The translations under genes and the position numbers were made by a program. 64,000 nucleotides of DNA from Enterococcus raffinosus (GTDB taxonomy: Bacteria; Bacillota; Bacilli; Lactobacillales; Enterococcaceae), in the NCBI RefSeq assembly GCF_001886185.1, contig NZ_JXLA01000024.1, positions 1-64,000 of the forward strand, given 5' to 3'. Below the pieces are notes generated by a model that did no database searches, was not told where the DNA came from, and worked only from the letters and a program-made list of their open reading frames with translations. Below, piece by piece: positions 9,316 through 17,678 of this stretch. How positions within the stretch are numbered: the first letter of the stretch is position 1; every line of letters starts with the position of its first letter.

Positions 9316-9384
9316 GAGAAGTAAGAATGTCTTTTTTTGAGGAGAAAGCATAGATTCGCGTAGACAGCGAAAGGGTGAAGTGAG

Positions 9385-10158
9385 ATGTTAACAGGAGAAC
9401 GAAGAATAAAGTTAGTTGAAACGATTGAGAACAAACAATTTATTTCTGTATCCCAATTATCAGAAATCTTTCAGGTACACGAAACAACCATTCGAAGGGA
9501 TCTAGATGAATTAGAGGCGCAGGGGCTCGTTGTAAGAATTCACGGAGGCGTGGTGCCAGCCAGTATCAAACAGGATGAACCTGTCTTTGAGGATCGGGCC
9601 ACAGAGAATATAACCGAAAAAGTACGTATTGGAAAATACGCGACAAACTATATAAAAAGCGGTGAAGCGATCATTTTAGATTCTGGAACAACGACTTTAG
9701 AAATTGCGAAGACGCTTAATGAAATGCCCCAGCTGCAGGACATCACGATCATTACGAATGACGTAAACATCGCCTCTGTTTTACGATCCAATCGAAACAT
9801 TACCACCATCGTTACCGGCGGAACACTCTTCCACGACAGCTATATGCTGAATGGACAAATCGCCAACGAATCCTTGCAGCAGCTCAGTGTGGATAAAGCC
9901 TTTATCGCAACACCTGCCCTAAATGTGGAAAAAGGGCTGACTCATTTCAACGAGCTATTGATTACGACGAAAAAAAATATGATCGATGCCGCTGCAAAAA
10001 AAATTGTCGTCACCGATCACACAAAAATCGGTCGTCGGGCATTGTACACTTTTCTGCCAATTGATCAGATTGATTTGCTGATCACGGATAATCAAACAGA
10101 TAAAAAGCTCATTGACGAGATGTACAAAAACGGGATTAAACAAATTGAGAAGGTGTAA
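9385..10158 (+). CDS. DeoR/GlpR-family transcriptional regulator
   Basis: A 257-residue sugar-phosphate-responsive repressor. The N-terminal HTH (residues about 5-55, with the family signature TTIRRDLDELEAQGLV and IHGG) is followed by a DeoR C-terminal sensor domain with DSGTTTLEIAK. It is divergent from the TarJ-like dehydrogenase/PTS operon, with a 379-base shared control region holding repeated CTCGTT half-sites. It therefore most likely represses that operon until the phosphorylated substrate accumulates. No coding gene is seen in 9006-9384. Family certain, target inferred from position. Confidence 0.9.
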   Translation: MLTGERRIKLVETIENKQFISVSQLSEIFQVHETTIRRDLDELEAQGLVVRIHGGVVPASIKQDEPVFEDRATENITEKVRIGKYATNYIKSGEAIILDSGTTTLEIAKTLNEMPQLQDITIITNDVNIASVLRSNRNITTIVTGGTLFHDSYMLNGQIANESLQQLSVDKAFIATPALNVEKGLTHFNELLITTKKNMIDAAAKKIVVTDHTKIGRRALYTFLPIDQIDLLITDNQTDKKLIDEMYKNGIKQIEKV

Positions 10159-10171
10159 TTTTCCCAATAGC

Positions 10172-10216
10172 ACAAAACACTTATTATTTTAATTACTTAA
10201 ATAATAAGTGTTTTGT
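10172..10216. terminator. Bidirectional intrinsic terminator between deoR-type and tag-type genes
   Basis: An 18-bp perfect AT-rich stem (ACAAAACACTTATTATTT and its complement, nine-base loop). It lies between the convergent regulator and glycosylase genes and could serve both. Confidence 0.75.
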
Positions 10217-10251
10217 ATTTTGTCATATACTATCATCATTTTCTATTTTAT

Positions 10252-10758
10252 TTATTCCATCACTCGATCCTGTATGATTCCAGCTGCTTTAAGAAGCATA
10301 CAAGTAATAACTGGACCAACAAAGGAAAATCCTCTTTTTTTCATATCCTTAGCAATAGTCGTTGCTTCCGGTAATGTGTTAGGCACTTCCTCGGCCAATT
10401 CATACTCGCGAACGATTGGCACGCCTCCTACAAAATCCCAAAGATAGTCAGCAAATGACTCATAATCTTCAAGTAAAGTCACGATTGCCCGTGCGTTTTG
10501 AACGACCGCTTGAATTTTTCGTGAATTACGAATCATTTCCGGATCTTTTGCGATCTCTTCAATATCTTCTGGAAAAAATGCCGCTACCTTGCGAAAATCC
10601 ATCCCACAAAAGTTTCGCTCAAATACTTCCCTCTTTCCCGCTGCTGCCTGCCAGCTAAGGCCCGCTTGAAAAACGCCCACCGTCAATAACAAGAATAGCA
10701 TGTGATCATCTCGCGTTGGTTCTCCCCACCGATCACTGTACCACTGATAGTTCTTCAT
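10252..10758 (-). CDS. tag: DNA-3-methyladenine glycosylase I family protein (divergent)
   Basis: A 168-residue Tag-family base-excision glycosylase. QAGLSW followed by KREVFERNF, and KKRGFSFVGP near the C-terminus, are family landmarks. I start at 10758, where AAAGGCGGTG lies seven bases upstream; the open frame continues to 10935 without a supporting site. Compared with E. coli Tag it lacks the N-terminal Cys and His and the C-terminal His/Cys that hold the zinc ion. The position of the base-recognising Glu38 appears to be Gly. It may still act on alkylated DNA, but specificity is doubtful. Confidence 0.8.
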   Translation of the reverse strand: MKNYQWYSDRWGEPTRDDHMLFLLLTVGVFQAGLSWQAAAGKREVFERNFCGMDFRKVAAFFPEDIEEIAKDPEMIRNSRKIQAVVQNARAIVTLLEDYESFADYLWDFVGGVPIVREYELAEEVPNTLPEATTIAKDMKKRGFSFVGPVITCMLLKAAGIIQDRVME

Positions 10759-10822
10759 TCTGTGACACCGCCTTTGATTCTCCATTATAACGAAAAAAAC
10801 TGGCTTTTCAGCCAGCATAGCA

Positions 10823-11179
10823 TTAATTTTTCTTGTGGCATACCGCTTCAATATTGTATCCATCTGGATCATAGACAAATGCGCCGTAATAATTCTCATG
10901 GTACTGAGGTCGTAAACCTGGTGCCCCGTTATCAATCCCCCCAGCAGCCATCGCCGCTTGATAGAATTGATCGACTATTTCTCGTTCTTGCGCACTAAAA
11001 GCAAGGTGAATATTACTCGGTTCGCTTTTCACAATCCAAAGATCGCCTCCATCTCCTCCAAAACAAACACCATGATCCATCGCAATCTTCACTTGATAAC
11101 CAAGGGGTTTTAAAGCTTCCTCATAAAAGGCTCTGCTCTTCGCTAAATCGTTGACACCAATACTCAAATGATCAATCAT
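10823..11179 (-). CDS. VOC (glyoxalase/bleomycin-resistance fold) family protein
   Basis: A 118-residue single-domain VOC protein. It begins MIDHLSIGVNDLAKSRAFYE, the classic first beta-alpha unit, and ends PDGYNIEAVCH, the usual metal-ligand Glu strand. Homologues are metal-dependent lyases, isomerases or small-molecule binding proteins, so no reaction can be named. It lies 64 bases upstream of the tag-type gene on the same strand and may share its transcript. Confidence 0.82.
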   Translation of the reverse strand: MIDHLSIGVNDLAKSRAFYEEALKPLGYQVKIAMDHGVCFGGDGGDLWIVKSEPSNIHLAFSAQEREIVDQFYQAAMAAGGIDNGAPGLRPQYHENYYGAFVYDPDGYNIEAVCHKKN

Positions 11180-11572
11180 TCACTGCACCATCCTTTCCTT
11201 CAATTAATTTCAGTATAGCTTAAAAAAACGCTTTCATCCAACTTGCTCTATACTATTTCCCGACAGTACCTTCTCCTCTCATTTCCCAAAAAACATCCAG
11301 AATTTGAAGCAATCGTAATTTTTTTGGTAATTATGATAAATTCACGAACATTCGTAAGTCAGTATTGTTTTAATTTAGTGATTTCTCTTTCGAAAAGGAT
11401 CGTTTTTCATGAAACATCGAATAATTTTTATTAATTGACGAATTATCAAAGTCAATCACTTTTTTTCAGAAAAAATCGAGGAAAAATGTCATGTTAAAAT
11501 CAACTTATAAATAACTACCATTTATTATTCATTGATTTGAAAAGATGGAATGTACAGAAAGGTGTGGAACTT

Positions 11573-13039
11573 ATGTTTAGAGAACTGTTCTTGACCCCTC
11601 AGCAACAGAAAAAAATTCAATTCTTTAAGCTGATGGAGGGGTATCCCGAAGGCACATACTCAGTAAATACCCTAAGTCAAAAGTTTAAATGCAATTATCA
11701 GTCCTTTTTACAAATGCTGCGAGAGCTCAATGAATCCTTGATTGAGCTCAAAGAAAAACCACTCTTTGTGGAGGCCTCGAAAATTTACTGGAAAAGTGAG
11801 CCCAGTCGTTCCAATCGTTTCTTAATTTCAGAAGTCAAACAATCCATTCCCTATCGTTTTATTTTGACTTCCTTATTCCAGCCTCAAAAAAGCTTAACTG
11901 CATTTAGCAAGGAAACTTCTGTCAGCGAATCTACAATCTTACGCCGAATGCGTCCTCTGATCGATTATCTTGCCGAATGCAACATTCACCTCAATTTCTC
12001 GAAGATGGCGTTAACAGGTCATGAAGCGGTCGTCCGACTATTTTATATCAAAGCGCTTTGGTCGGCTTCCTTAGGTGAAGATATTGCGAAATGTCCCTTT
12101 GATTTTACTGCCGAGGATAATTTACTTAGAGACCTGCTTACTCTCTTCCCTTTGCAGATCCATCCGAAATTGCTTCGTTTGATGCTTTGTGTATGTCGTC
12201 TGCGTAACGAGCAAAAGAATTATTTAAATGAAGCCCCATTTGACGATCTTCTATTTTCTCAAACAACGCCGTTATTGGAGCTGTATCTTTCAAATATTCT
12301 GGATTCTCCCGAGCAAATCAAAAGAAACATTGAGTTCTTCAACTATTTATTCTACTACTATCCTTATTGCGTCAAAAAGGAACCTCACAAGGTAAATCCT
12401 TTGATGCTCTACTATACAAAAAATGTGGAAGAACGCGATCCATTATGTTTAGCCATCGACAGCTTTTACCGTTATTGTTCTGGTGAGTTGTTAAAAAATG
12501 TCTTAGGGGAACAAGAGAAAAAAATCCTCCTAAACAATATCGCACGAACCTTTTTAGGCTACTCTATCCAAAAGAAGAAGATTCCGCTGCTTTTTGAAAC
12601 AGGCAACAAAGAGCAATTTCTGCAATCAGAGCTGTATCGTGAGCTGTATCCCGAGATAAAAAAGGCCATTAGAAAACTGAGTCGTCGCAGAAAACTTGAA
12701 TGGTTAGCCACCGTTACCGATTCACTTTCTAAAACGCTATGCTTGAGTCTTCTACCGCTTTTCATTGTAAATGACGAAAAAATTCGTGTCGGTCTTGTAT
12801 CGATTCCCAACTATCTCTACCTGCAGCACATCGTGAAATTTCTGAACAACCTGAAATTTATCGAAGTGGTTTTCCAACCTCAGCCAGATGAGCCGATTGA
12901 TCTTTTTATTACCACCTTCAAGGAGCTGCTGCCCACTCAAAATAGCGATTGCTATCTGATCAATATTTTGAATGCAGATTACAAATCGGATCTTCTGCCC
13001 CGCTTGCTGGCCATTCAAAACAAAAAGAAATTTGCCTAA
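11573..13039 (+). CDS. Mga/AtxA-type transcriptional regulator
   Basis: A 488-residue protein with an N-terminal Mga-type HTH region (residues about 1-70, then a second HTH around VSESTILRRMRPLIDYL). A PRD-like middle and a C-terminal EIIB-like part follow. Mga, AtxA and enterococcal EbpR belong to this class; they control virulence and pilus genes and often respond to PTS phosphorylation. I start at ATG 11573 because AGAAAGGTG lies eight bases upstream; the frame opens at a TTG at 11537. It is about 6 kb from the pilus operon, whose control by this protein is possible but not shown. The 393-base region upstream (11180-11572) has no gene and no confident promoter. Confidence 0.8.
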   Translation: MFRELFLTPQQQKKIQFFKLMEGYPEGTYSVNTLSQKFKCNYQSFLQMLRELNESLIELKEKPLFVEASKIYWKSEPSRSNRFLISEVKQSIPYRFILTSLFQPQKSLTAFSKETSVSESTILRRMRPLIDYLAECNIHLNFSKMALTGHEAVVRLFYIKALWSASLGEDIAKCPFDFTAEDNLLRDLLTLFPLQIHPKLLRLMLCVCRLRNEQKNYLNEAPFDDLLFSQTTPLLELYLSNILDSPEQIKRNIEFFNYLFYYYPYCVKKEPHKVNPLMLYYTKNVEERDPLCLAIDSFYRYCSGELLKNVLGEQEKKILLNNIARTFLGYSIQKKKIPLLFETGNKEQFLQSELYRELYPEIKKAIRKLSRRRKLEWLATVTDSLSKTLCLSLLPLFIVNDEKIRVGLVSIPNYLYLQHIVKFLNNLKFIEVVFQPQPDEPIDLFITTFKELLPTQNSDCYLINILNADYKSDLLPRLLAIQNKKKFA

Positions 13040-13083
13040 AAAAATCGTCTGGCTCAATCTTGCTTGAGTCCAGACGATTTTTT
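13040..13083. terminator. Bidirectional intrinsic terminator
   Basis: AAAAATCGTCTGG with CTCAA pairs with TTGAG and CCAGACGATTTTT, with one bulge. It separates the convergent Mga-type and DUF975 genes and has A/T runs on both sides. Confidence 0.8.
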
Positions 13084-13783
13084 AGATATTCGCTTGTAAA
13101 TCCTCATAGAATGCCGCTTTCGTAGCAGAAATATAAGGGGCTACCCATAAATAGGCGATTCCGAAGGTCAAACCAGTTACAATGTACCAGCCAAGAAAAG
13201 TAACATCCAGCCAGAACAACCGTCCCTTGTGTCCATCCATCAATCGGCGACTTGCCGTGATCGTATCCAAGACTTTAGGCTTCTCCCCTGTTTGTTGAAT
13301 TTGATCATAATAGATAAAGTAGCTTTGAGAATAGGCATACGCTTTTACAATCCCAGGAATGATGAATAAGAATGTCCATAACGTTGTAAAGATATTGGTA
13401 AGCAACGCTAAAAGAATCACGCCACCGATAAATACCCCTTGAAAGCCGCGAAAAGCATCCTTCAAAGGATCAATATGCGTCCGTTCGCCCCGCAGCAAAT
13501 CTAAATAAGTCCATGAGATCCCGCTCATAAACAGTGCGCTGATGATGGAAGAAACCAAACTAGTTCCACCGCCACTCGCATTATTTTGCTGATACTCAGA
13601 AACGGAAGAAATCATCCCATCTCCAGATCCATGGATAAAGAACCAAATAACGCCAGATAATACCACAAAAAACATTACAGCTACTGTAAGCAATGTTGGA
13701 ATCAAATTTAAAATAACCGCTTGTCCCCATTTTCCTCTCAGTGCATTTTTCGCTTCTGCCTTTAATTCAGCAGTCGTTTTCAT
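13082..13783 (-). CDS. DUF975 family membrane protein
   Basis: A 233-residue integral membrane protein of unknown function. It opens with MKTTAELKAEAKNALRGKWG, the conserved cytoplasmic start of DUF975 proteins. Several hydrophobic segments follow, with the family feature SYFIYYDQ in the third quarter. Start supported by AAAGGGG upstream. It has no close operon partner, being flanked by a convergent regulator and a LysR gene 82 bases upstream. No substrate or reaction can be assigned. Confidence 0.8.
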   Translation of the reverse strand: MKTTAELKAEAKNALRGKWGQAVILNLIPTLLTVAVMFFVVLSGVIWFFIHGSGDGMISSVSEYQQNNASGGGTSLVSSIISALFMSGISWTYLDLLRGERTHIDPLKDAFRGFQGVFIGGVILLALLTNIFTTLWTFLFIIPGIVKAYAYSQSYFIYYDQIQQTGEKPKVLDTITASRRLMDGHKGRLFWLDVTFLGWYIVTGLTFGIAYLWVAPYISATKAAFYEDLQANI

Positions 13784-13865
13784 AACCTAATAACCCCTTT
13801 CTAGTAAATAGTTTAATATATAGTACCTTTTTTAGAAAGACTTTTAAATAATCTTGCCTTTCACT

Positions 13866-14732
13866 TTACGATAAGGGCGGCATCATTTGCCAAAAATCAG
13901 ATAACATTTGTGATTGATAGCGGCTCTTTCGAACAAGCACCGTAATGTCATTTTTCAATTGCCAATCGTCAACGAGAACTTCTTTTAGCTTTCCCTTCAA
14001 AATCTCTTCTTTGACCAATCGATAGGGAAGCACAGATAGGCCGAAGCCGGACTTCACTGCCGAAATCAACGCTTGTGAGTCCACACTTTCCCAAATCGGA
14101 AAAACCTTGAAGCCTTGGAAAACTGCAGCCGATTCAAAGGTTTCTCGTACAGCACTTCCCCGTTCTCGCAATAATAACGGTTGCTGTAAAAGCTCCTTAA
14201 AGCTAAGCTGTTCATCACCAGATCCTTCAGCTGCCACGACACATAAACGGTAGTCAGCAATTTTTTTCGCTTCAAAAGCTGGCTGCAGAACATGCCCTTC
14301 AATAAAAGCAATATCCACCTCACCTTTTTCTAAAAGCGCAATGGATTCAGAGGCAGGAAAAACCTGAACATTGAAACTACCTGCTGGATGCTTGTCACTA
14401 AATTTATGCAGCAGCTGCGGCAACTCCGTCTGCGCATAGGTGATACAGGAAGCGATTTTTATTGGCGGCTGTTTTTCTAAGTTTGGCAGATGTGCTTCTA
14501 CCGCTTCAAACTCCTCAATAATCGGTTGAATTTCCTTTAAAAACAATTCACCCGCCGGAGTTAATCTCACGCTGCGATGCAACCGTTCAAAGAACTGTGT
14601 CCCTGCTTCATTTTCTAAATCTTTCATTGCGTGAGAGACAGCCGATTGTGTCAAATACAGATTGTTTGCCGCTTTGGTGAAGTTGTTAGTTTTTGCGATT
14701 TCACGAAAAATCAGACATTGTTTGAAATTCAT
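13866..14732 (-). CDS. LysR-family transcriptional regulator
   Basis: A 288-residue LysR regulator. The N-terminal winged HTH (MNFKQCLIFREIAKTNNFTKAANNLYLTQSAVSH region) is followed by a periplasmic-binding-protein-like effector domain from about residue 90. I chose ATG 14732, which has GAGAGGAG six bases upstream, over the frame opening at 14762. It is divergent from the two chromate-type transporter genes, with a palindrome in the shared 113-base gap, so it probably controls that transporter. Effector unknown. Confidence 0.9.
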   Translation of the reverse strand: MNFKQCLIFREIAKTNNFTKAANNLYLTQSAVSHAMKDLENEAGTQFFERLHRSVRLTPAGELFLKEIQPIIEEFEAVEAHLPNLEKQPPIKIASCITYAQTELPQLLHKFSDKHPAGSFNVQVFPASESIALLEKGEVDIAFIEGHVLQPAFEAKKIADYRLCVVAAEGSGDEQLSFKELLQQPLLLRERGSAVRETFESAAVFQGFKVFPIWESVDSQALISAVKSGFGLSVLPYRLVKEEILKGKLKEVLVDDWQLKNDITVLVRKSRYQSQMLSDFWQMMPPLS

Positions 14733-14746
14733 TGTTGCTCCTCTCT

Positions 14747-14763
14747 CATGAATTATATTCATG
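14747..14763. promoter_or_regulatory. LysR-type operator palindrome
   Basis: CATGAATTATATTCATG: seven-base arms around a three-base centre, fitting the T-N11-A form of LysR boxes. It lies between the divergent LysR gene and the transporter pair. Confidence 0.6.
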
Positions 14764-14845
14764 TTAACAGCTCAATATTATCATTTCACACATGCCAAAC
14801 CAACCTTTATACTAGAGATAATGTAAAAAAAGAAAGGTTGGTCCC

Positions 14846-15406
14846 ATGGCAAAATTAAAATTCTACTCGTGGTTAGCGGGAATAAACTTATTCATCAGTA
14901 CGTTTACCTTCGGCGGCGGCTATGTGGTTGTCCCGATGATTCGCAAATATTATGTAGAAAAGAAGGCGCTATTTACAAAGGATGAATTGATGGAAATGGC
15001 TGCAGTTGCCCAATCCTCCCCAGGAGCCATCGCTATCAATTTGAGTGTGCTGGCCGGCAAGAAGGTCGCAGGAATGCTAGGGGTATTCATCAGCGCCATT
15101 TGTTCAATTATTCCACCGTTAGTGATTTTAGGTCTTATTTCCAATTGGTACGTCGCTTTTGCTGCTAACGAAACCGTTATGGCAGTGCTAAAAGGAATGC
15201 AGGCTTGTGTAACGGCTTTGATTATTGACATCGTGATTGATATGTACCAGCTGATTCGCCAAGAGCATTCAAAACTATTAAGTGCTCTGGTTCCTTTTTC
15301 GTTTATCGCCAATGTATTCTTTGATTTAAACGTCATTTACATTTTGCTATTTAGTATTGGGATCTGTCTTATCTACACCTATTATCGACAGAAAAAGGAG
15401 GTTTAA
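14846..15406 (+). CDS. Chromate transporter-family half protein, first subunit
   Basis: A 186-residue membrane protein of the CHR family, short-chain type, made of one ChrA half. The motif FTFGGGYVVVPMI near residue 20 and SSPGAIAINLSVLAGKKV near residue 55 are the family's conserved segments. Short-chain CHR proteins work as pairs in opposite membrane orientation; the second half starts four bases after this stop. Chromate/sulfate antiport is known for some members, but many Firmicutes pairs have no proven substrate. Confidence 0.85.
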   Translation: MAKLKFYSWLAGINLFISTFTFGGGYVVVPMIRKYYVEKKALFTKDELMEMAAVAQSSPGAIAINLSVLAGKKVAGMLGVFISAICSIIPPLVILGLISNWYVAFAANETVMAVLKGMQACVTALIIDIVIDMYQLIRQEHSKLLSALVPFSFIANVFFDLNVIYILLFSIGICLIYTYYRQKKEV

Positions 15407-15409
15407 CCT

Positions 15410-15958
15410 ATGCAACTATTTTGGACCTTCCTAAAAATTGGATTATTCAGTATCGGCGGCGGCTACGCCATCATTCCCTTGATTCAAGAACAGGTCGTTC
15501 ATCAACAGGGATGGTTAAGCGACAAAGTTTTCACCGATATTATCACGATATCTCAAATGACTCCCGGTCCTCTGGCCGTCAACACCTCGACCTTTGTTGG
15601 TATGCAAATAGACGGTGTCCTCGGTGCTATCCTTGCAACGATTGGTTGTATTTTAGGAGGATGCGTCATTTCAATCAGTTTGTATCAATTTTTTCAAAAA
15701 CATCAGGAATCACTGTATGTTTCTGTGGCGCTAAAGAGTCTGAAAGCTTCGTCCGTAGGCTTAATCATGTCCGCCGGCTTTACCATTTTGCTGCTGACTT
15801 TTTTTGAAAGCTCCGAACTCTCTAGGAACATGCTCGCACATATCGACTGGTCAGCGGCATTTCTATTCGTTGCGTCATTGATCATTCTACGAAAATTCAA
15901 ACCGAACCCCATCCTACTGATGTGTTTGGCTGGCTTCATCGGATTTCTTATCTATTAG
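15410..15958 (+). CDS. Chromate transporter-family half protein, second subunit
   Basis: A 182-residue partner of the preceding gene. It shows the same family motifs in its own version: FSIGGGYAIIPLI near the start and MTPGPLAVNTSTFVGMQI around residue 55. AAAGGAGG lies eight bases upstream of the ATG. The four-base gap implies a single transcript and a heterodimer. Function as for the first subunit, probably under the divergent LysR regulator. Confidence 0.85.
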   Translation: MQLFWTFLKIGLFSIGGGYAIIPLIQEQVVHQQGWLSDKVFTDIITISQMTPGPLAVNTSTFVGMQIDGVLGAILATIGCILGGCVISISLYQFFQKHQESLYVSVALKSLKASSVGLIMSAGFTILLLTFFESSELSRNMLAHIDWSAAFLFVASLIILRKFKPNPILLMCLAGFIGFLIY

Positions 15959-15962
15959 ACTT

Positions 15963-15996
15963 AAAAAGGTCATCCTCAAATGAGAATGACCTTTTT
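15963..15996. terminator. Intrinsic terminator between transporter pair and winged-helix regulator
   Basis: AAAAAGGTCATCCTC pairs with GAGAATGACCTTTTT with one mismatch and a four-base loop. It serves the plus-strand transporter and possibly the convergent regulator gene. Confidence 0.75.
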
Positions 15997-16007
15997 AACC
16001 TCTTCCC

Positions 16008-16718
16008 TTACGAAAGCAACATTTCCTGTTTTTGCTCTTGCTCACAATACTCCAATGCGGTTGACGTCAGGAGATAGCCTTCGCCCCATGAAGTTTGAAC
16101 GGTTTCACCTGTGACACCATCCTTTTGAAATGCGATGCGCAATTTCTTAACCAGGATTGAAAGTTGTGCTAAACGAGATTTCGTCGCACCATCCTTCCAT
16201 AGATATTCGCACAAATCCTCTCGTGAAATCACTTTCCCCTTCGCTTGATAAAGCTTTTCTAAAGCTCGGCGTTCCAATTTTGATAAGGTCAAAGAACCAG
16301 TAGTCTGGATTTCTGATTCTTCCCCGATACGATTTCCTACAAGGGAAAGGATCATCTCTTGTGATACCAGTCGTTTGGCCCAGCGACAAAGAGACTCACG
16401 CAGCTCCTCGACACTGGCATGTTCATTGATCCACCCATGAAATCCTTCTATTGGCTTTTCCGGCTCGCTCTCAAGTTTCCGCAAAATGATTTTTGACTCC
16501 GGTAATGTTGATAGCAAATGCCTTACTTCATTTTCAGAGATCGTTTCACTGAGAATGATATAGTCAAAATACGTAAGCATCGGCAGCTTTTTAACTTGCT
16601 GTGTCATTAAGTAAAACATATTCGAGCAGCAAAAAACTTCATAGTTTAGTCGTTGTAGTTTTGCTTGAAGCTCTTGTTCTACTAAAATATTCTTCGTTAA
16701 AAGTAATATAGATATCAT
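16008..16718 (-). CDS. Winged-helix regulator with a receiver-like N-terminus lacking the phosphoacceptor Asp
   Basis: A 236-residue protein. The C-terminal OmpR-type winged helix (about residues 135-225, ending TSWGEGYLLT) binds DNA. The N-terminal 110 residues resemble a receiver fold (ISILLLTKN, YFDYIILSET), but the usual acidic pair is missing and the phosphoacceptor position reads Ser/Glu. The protein is paralogous to the regulator at 63227-63934 next to the giant adhesin, including a shared Cys-Ser motif near residue 30. It follows the LytTR and DUF3021 genes downstream of the pilus operon and has a good AGAGGTG site. No sensor kinase gene is present. Control of surface genes is inferred from both locations. 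Confidence 0.75.
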   Translation of the reverse strand: MISILLLTKNILVEQELQAKLQRLNYEVFCCSNMFYLMTQQVKKLPMLTYFDYIILSETISENEVRHLLSTLPESKIILRKLESEPEKPIEGFHGWINEHASVEELRESLCRWAKRLVSQEMILSLVGNRIGEESEIQTTGSLTLSKLERRALEKLYQAKGKVISREDLCEYLWKDGATKSRLAQLSILVKKLRIAFQKDGVTGETVQTSWGEGYLLTSTALEYCEQEQKQEMLLS

Positions 16719-16758
16719 TTTTTCACCTCTTCTTTGGTGTAAGACTGTTAAGAATCGT

Positions 16759-17184
16759 TCAATCGTGATCCTTCTTTTGAAATTTTTTCTTTAGCTGCTT
16801 GTTCATTTGTTCCGTCATTTTGACACTAACACTGAATAAAATGGCCTTCCCGATAAAAAAGCCTGCTATTATAACAAGGAAAGCAAATCCCATGATCATC
16901 GGTGGAACATTCCAAACAAAAAGCTTACTGCAGATGAAAAACGCGGTAAAAATAAGCAGGATATAGGCTACTTGAATCCAAAAAATCCCTAAAAGATCAA
17001 CTAAGGAATCAATATAAAATATCGAACACCCAACACCAACTATTAATGAAAAAATCAGAATCGAAAAAACATTTTCATTCGTCAAATTCGCACCCGTTAG
17101 AAGGGCAAAAATGATGCTTAGGGTAAAGATGAACGAGAAGATAATGGTTAATTCCCGAATAACGCTCCATTTATTCATACTCAC
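16759..17184 (-). CDS. DUF3021 family membrane protein
   Basis: A 141-residue protein with four predicted membrane segments and a basic C-terminal tail (KQLKKKFQKKDHD). DUF3021 proteins are usually encoded directly after a LytTR-type DNA-binding protein and are thought to hold or modulate it. That is the case here, with a four-base overlap of the LytTR gene end. Ribosome-binding site GGAGTGAG lies within that gene. Signal and mechanism unknown. Confidence 0.8.
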   Translation of the reverse strand: MSMNKWSVIRELTIIFSFIFTLSIIFALLTGANLTNENVFSILIFSLIVGVGCSIFYIDSLVDLLGIFWIQVAYILLIFTAFFICSKLFVWNVPPMIMGFAFLVIIAGFFIGKAILFSVSVKMTEQMNKQLKKKFQKKDHD

Positions 17185-17636
17185 TCCTCCATCCCTAATT
17201 GATTTTTTAAATTGCGAACGTAATTTCTTGAAATAGAAATCTTCTCATTGTTCTTCAACTTAACAATTAGCCGCCCGTTGAACGTTGGACTGATCAACTC
17301 AATTTTCTCAATATTAAGAATAACTGATTTAGAGACTCGAATATATTGTGTGTCTTTGTATTTTTCTTCTAATTGATAGAGCTTTTCTTTAATTTCAAAA
17401 ACTTCATCCTTGGTATATAAAAAGACTTTTTTCTCCACCGCTTCAAAATAATAAACATCCTTCAATCTAACCTTATGCAGCTGTTCATCCTTGTTCACCC
17501 ATAGAAAAGCATTTTTTACTTGCAGAGAATTAATTAAACGCAGCAAATCATCGTCTAAAGACTTTACTTTTAGGATAAGTTCTTCCTCTCCTTGATCAAT
17601 GATATCCACTTTAATTTTGATAGAAAAACCTCCCAA
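17181..17636 (-). CDS. LytTR-domain DNA-binding regulator
   Basis: A cytoplasmic regulator of about 150 residues made almost entirely of a short N-terminal region and a LytTR DNA-binding domain (from about residue 50: VYYFEAVEKKVFLYT, then YIRVSKSVILNIEKI and ISRNYVRNLK). Its partner is the overlapping DUF3021 gene. The start is odd. The frame opens at a TTG that lies inside the ribosome-binding site, while GGGAGG sits seven bases before an in-frame ATC at 17621, exactly where homologues have their first Met followed by KIKVDI. Initiation at ATC or a base error are both possible. Target may be the pilus operon just upstream, or its own operon. Confidence 0.75.
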   Translation of the reverse strand: MGGFSIKIKVDIIDQGEEELILKVKSLDDDLLRLINSLQVKNAFLWVNKDEQLHKVRLKDVYYFEAVEKKVFLYTKDEVFEIKEKLYQLEEKYKDTQYIRVSKSVILNIEKIELISPTFNGRLIVKLKNNEKISISRNYVRNLKNQLGMEE

Positions 17637-17678
17637 CCTTACCAGAAATATTATACATAAAAAATAAATATTATGCTT

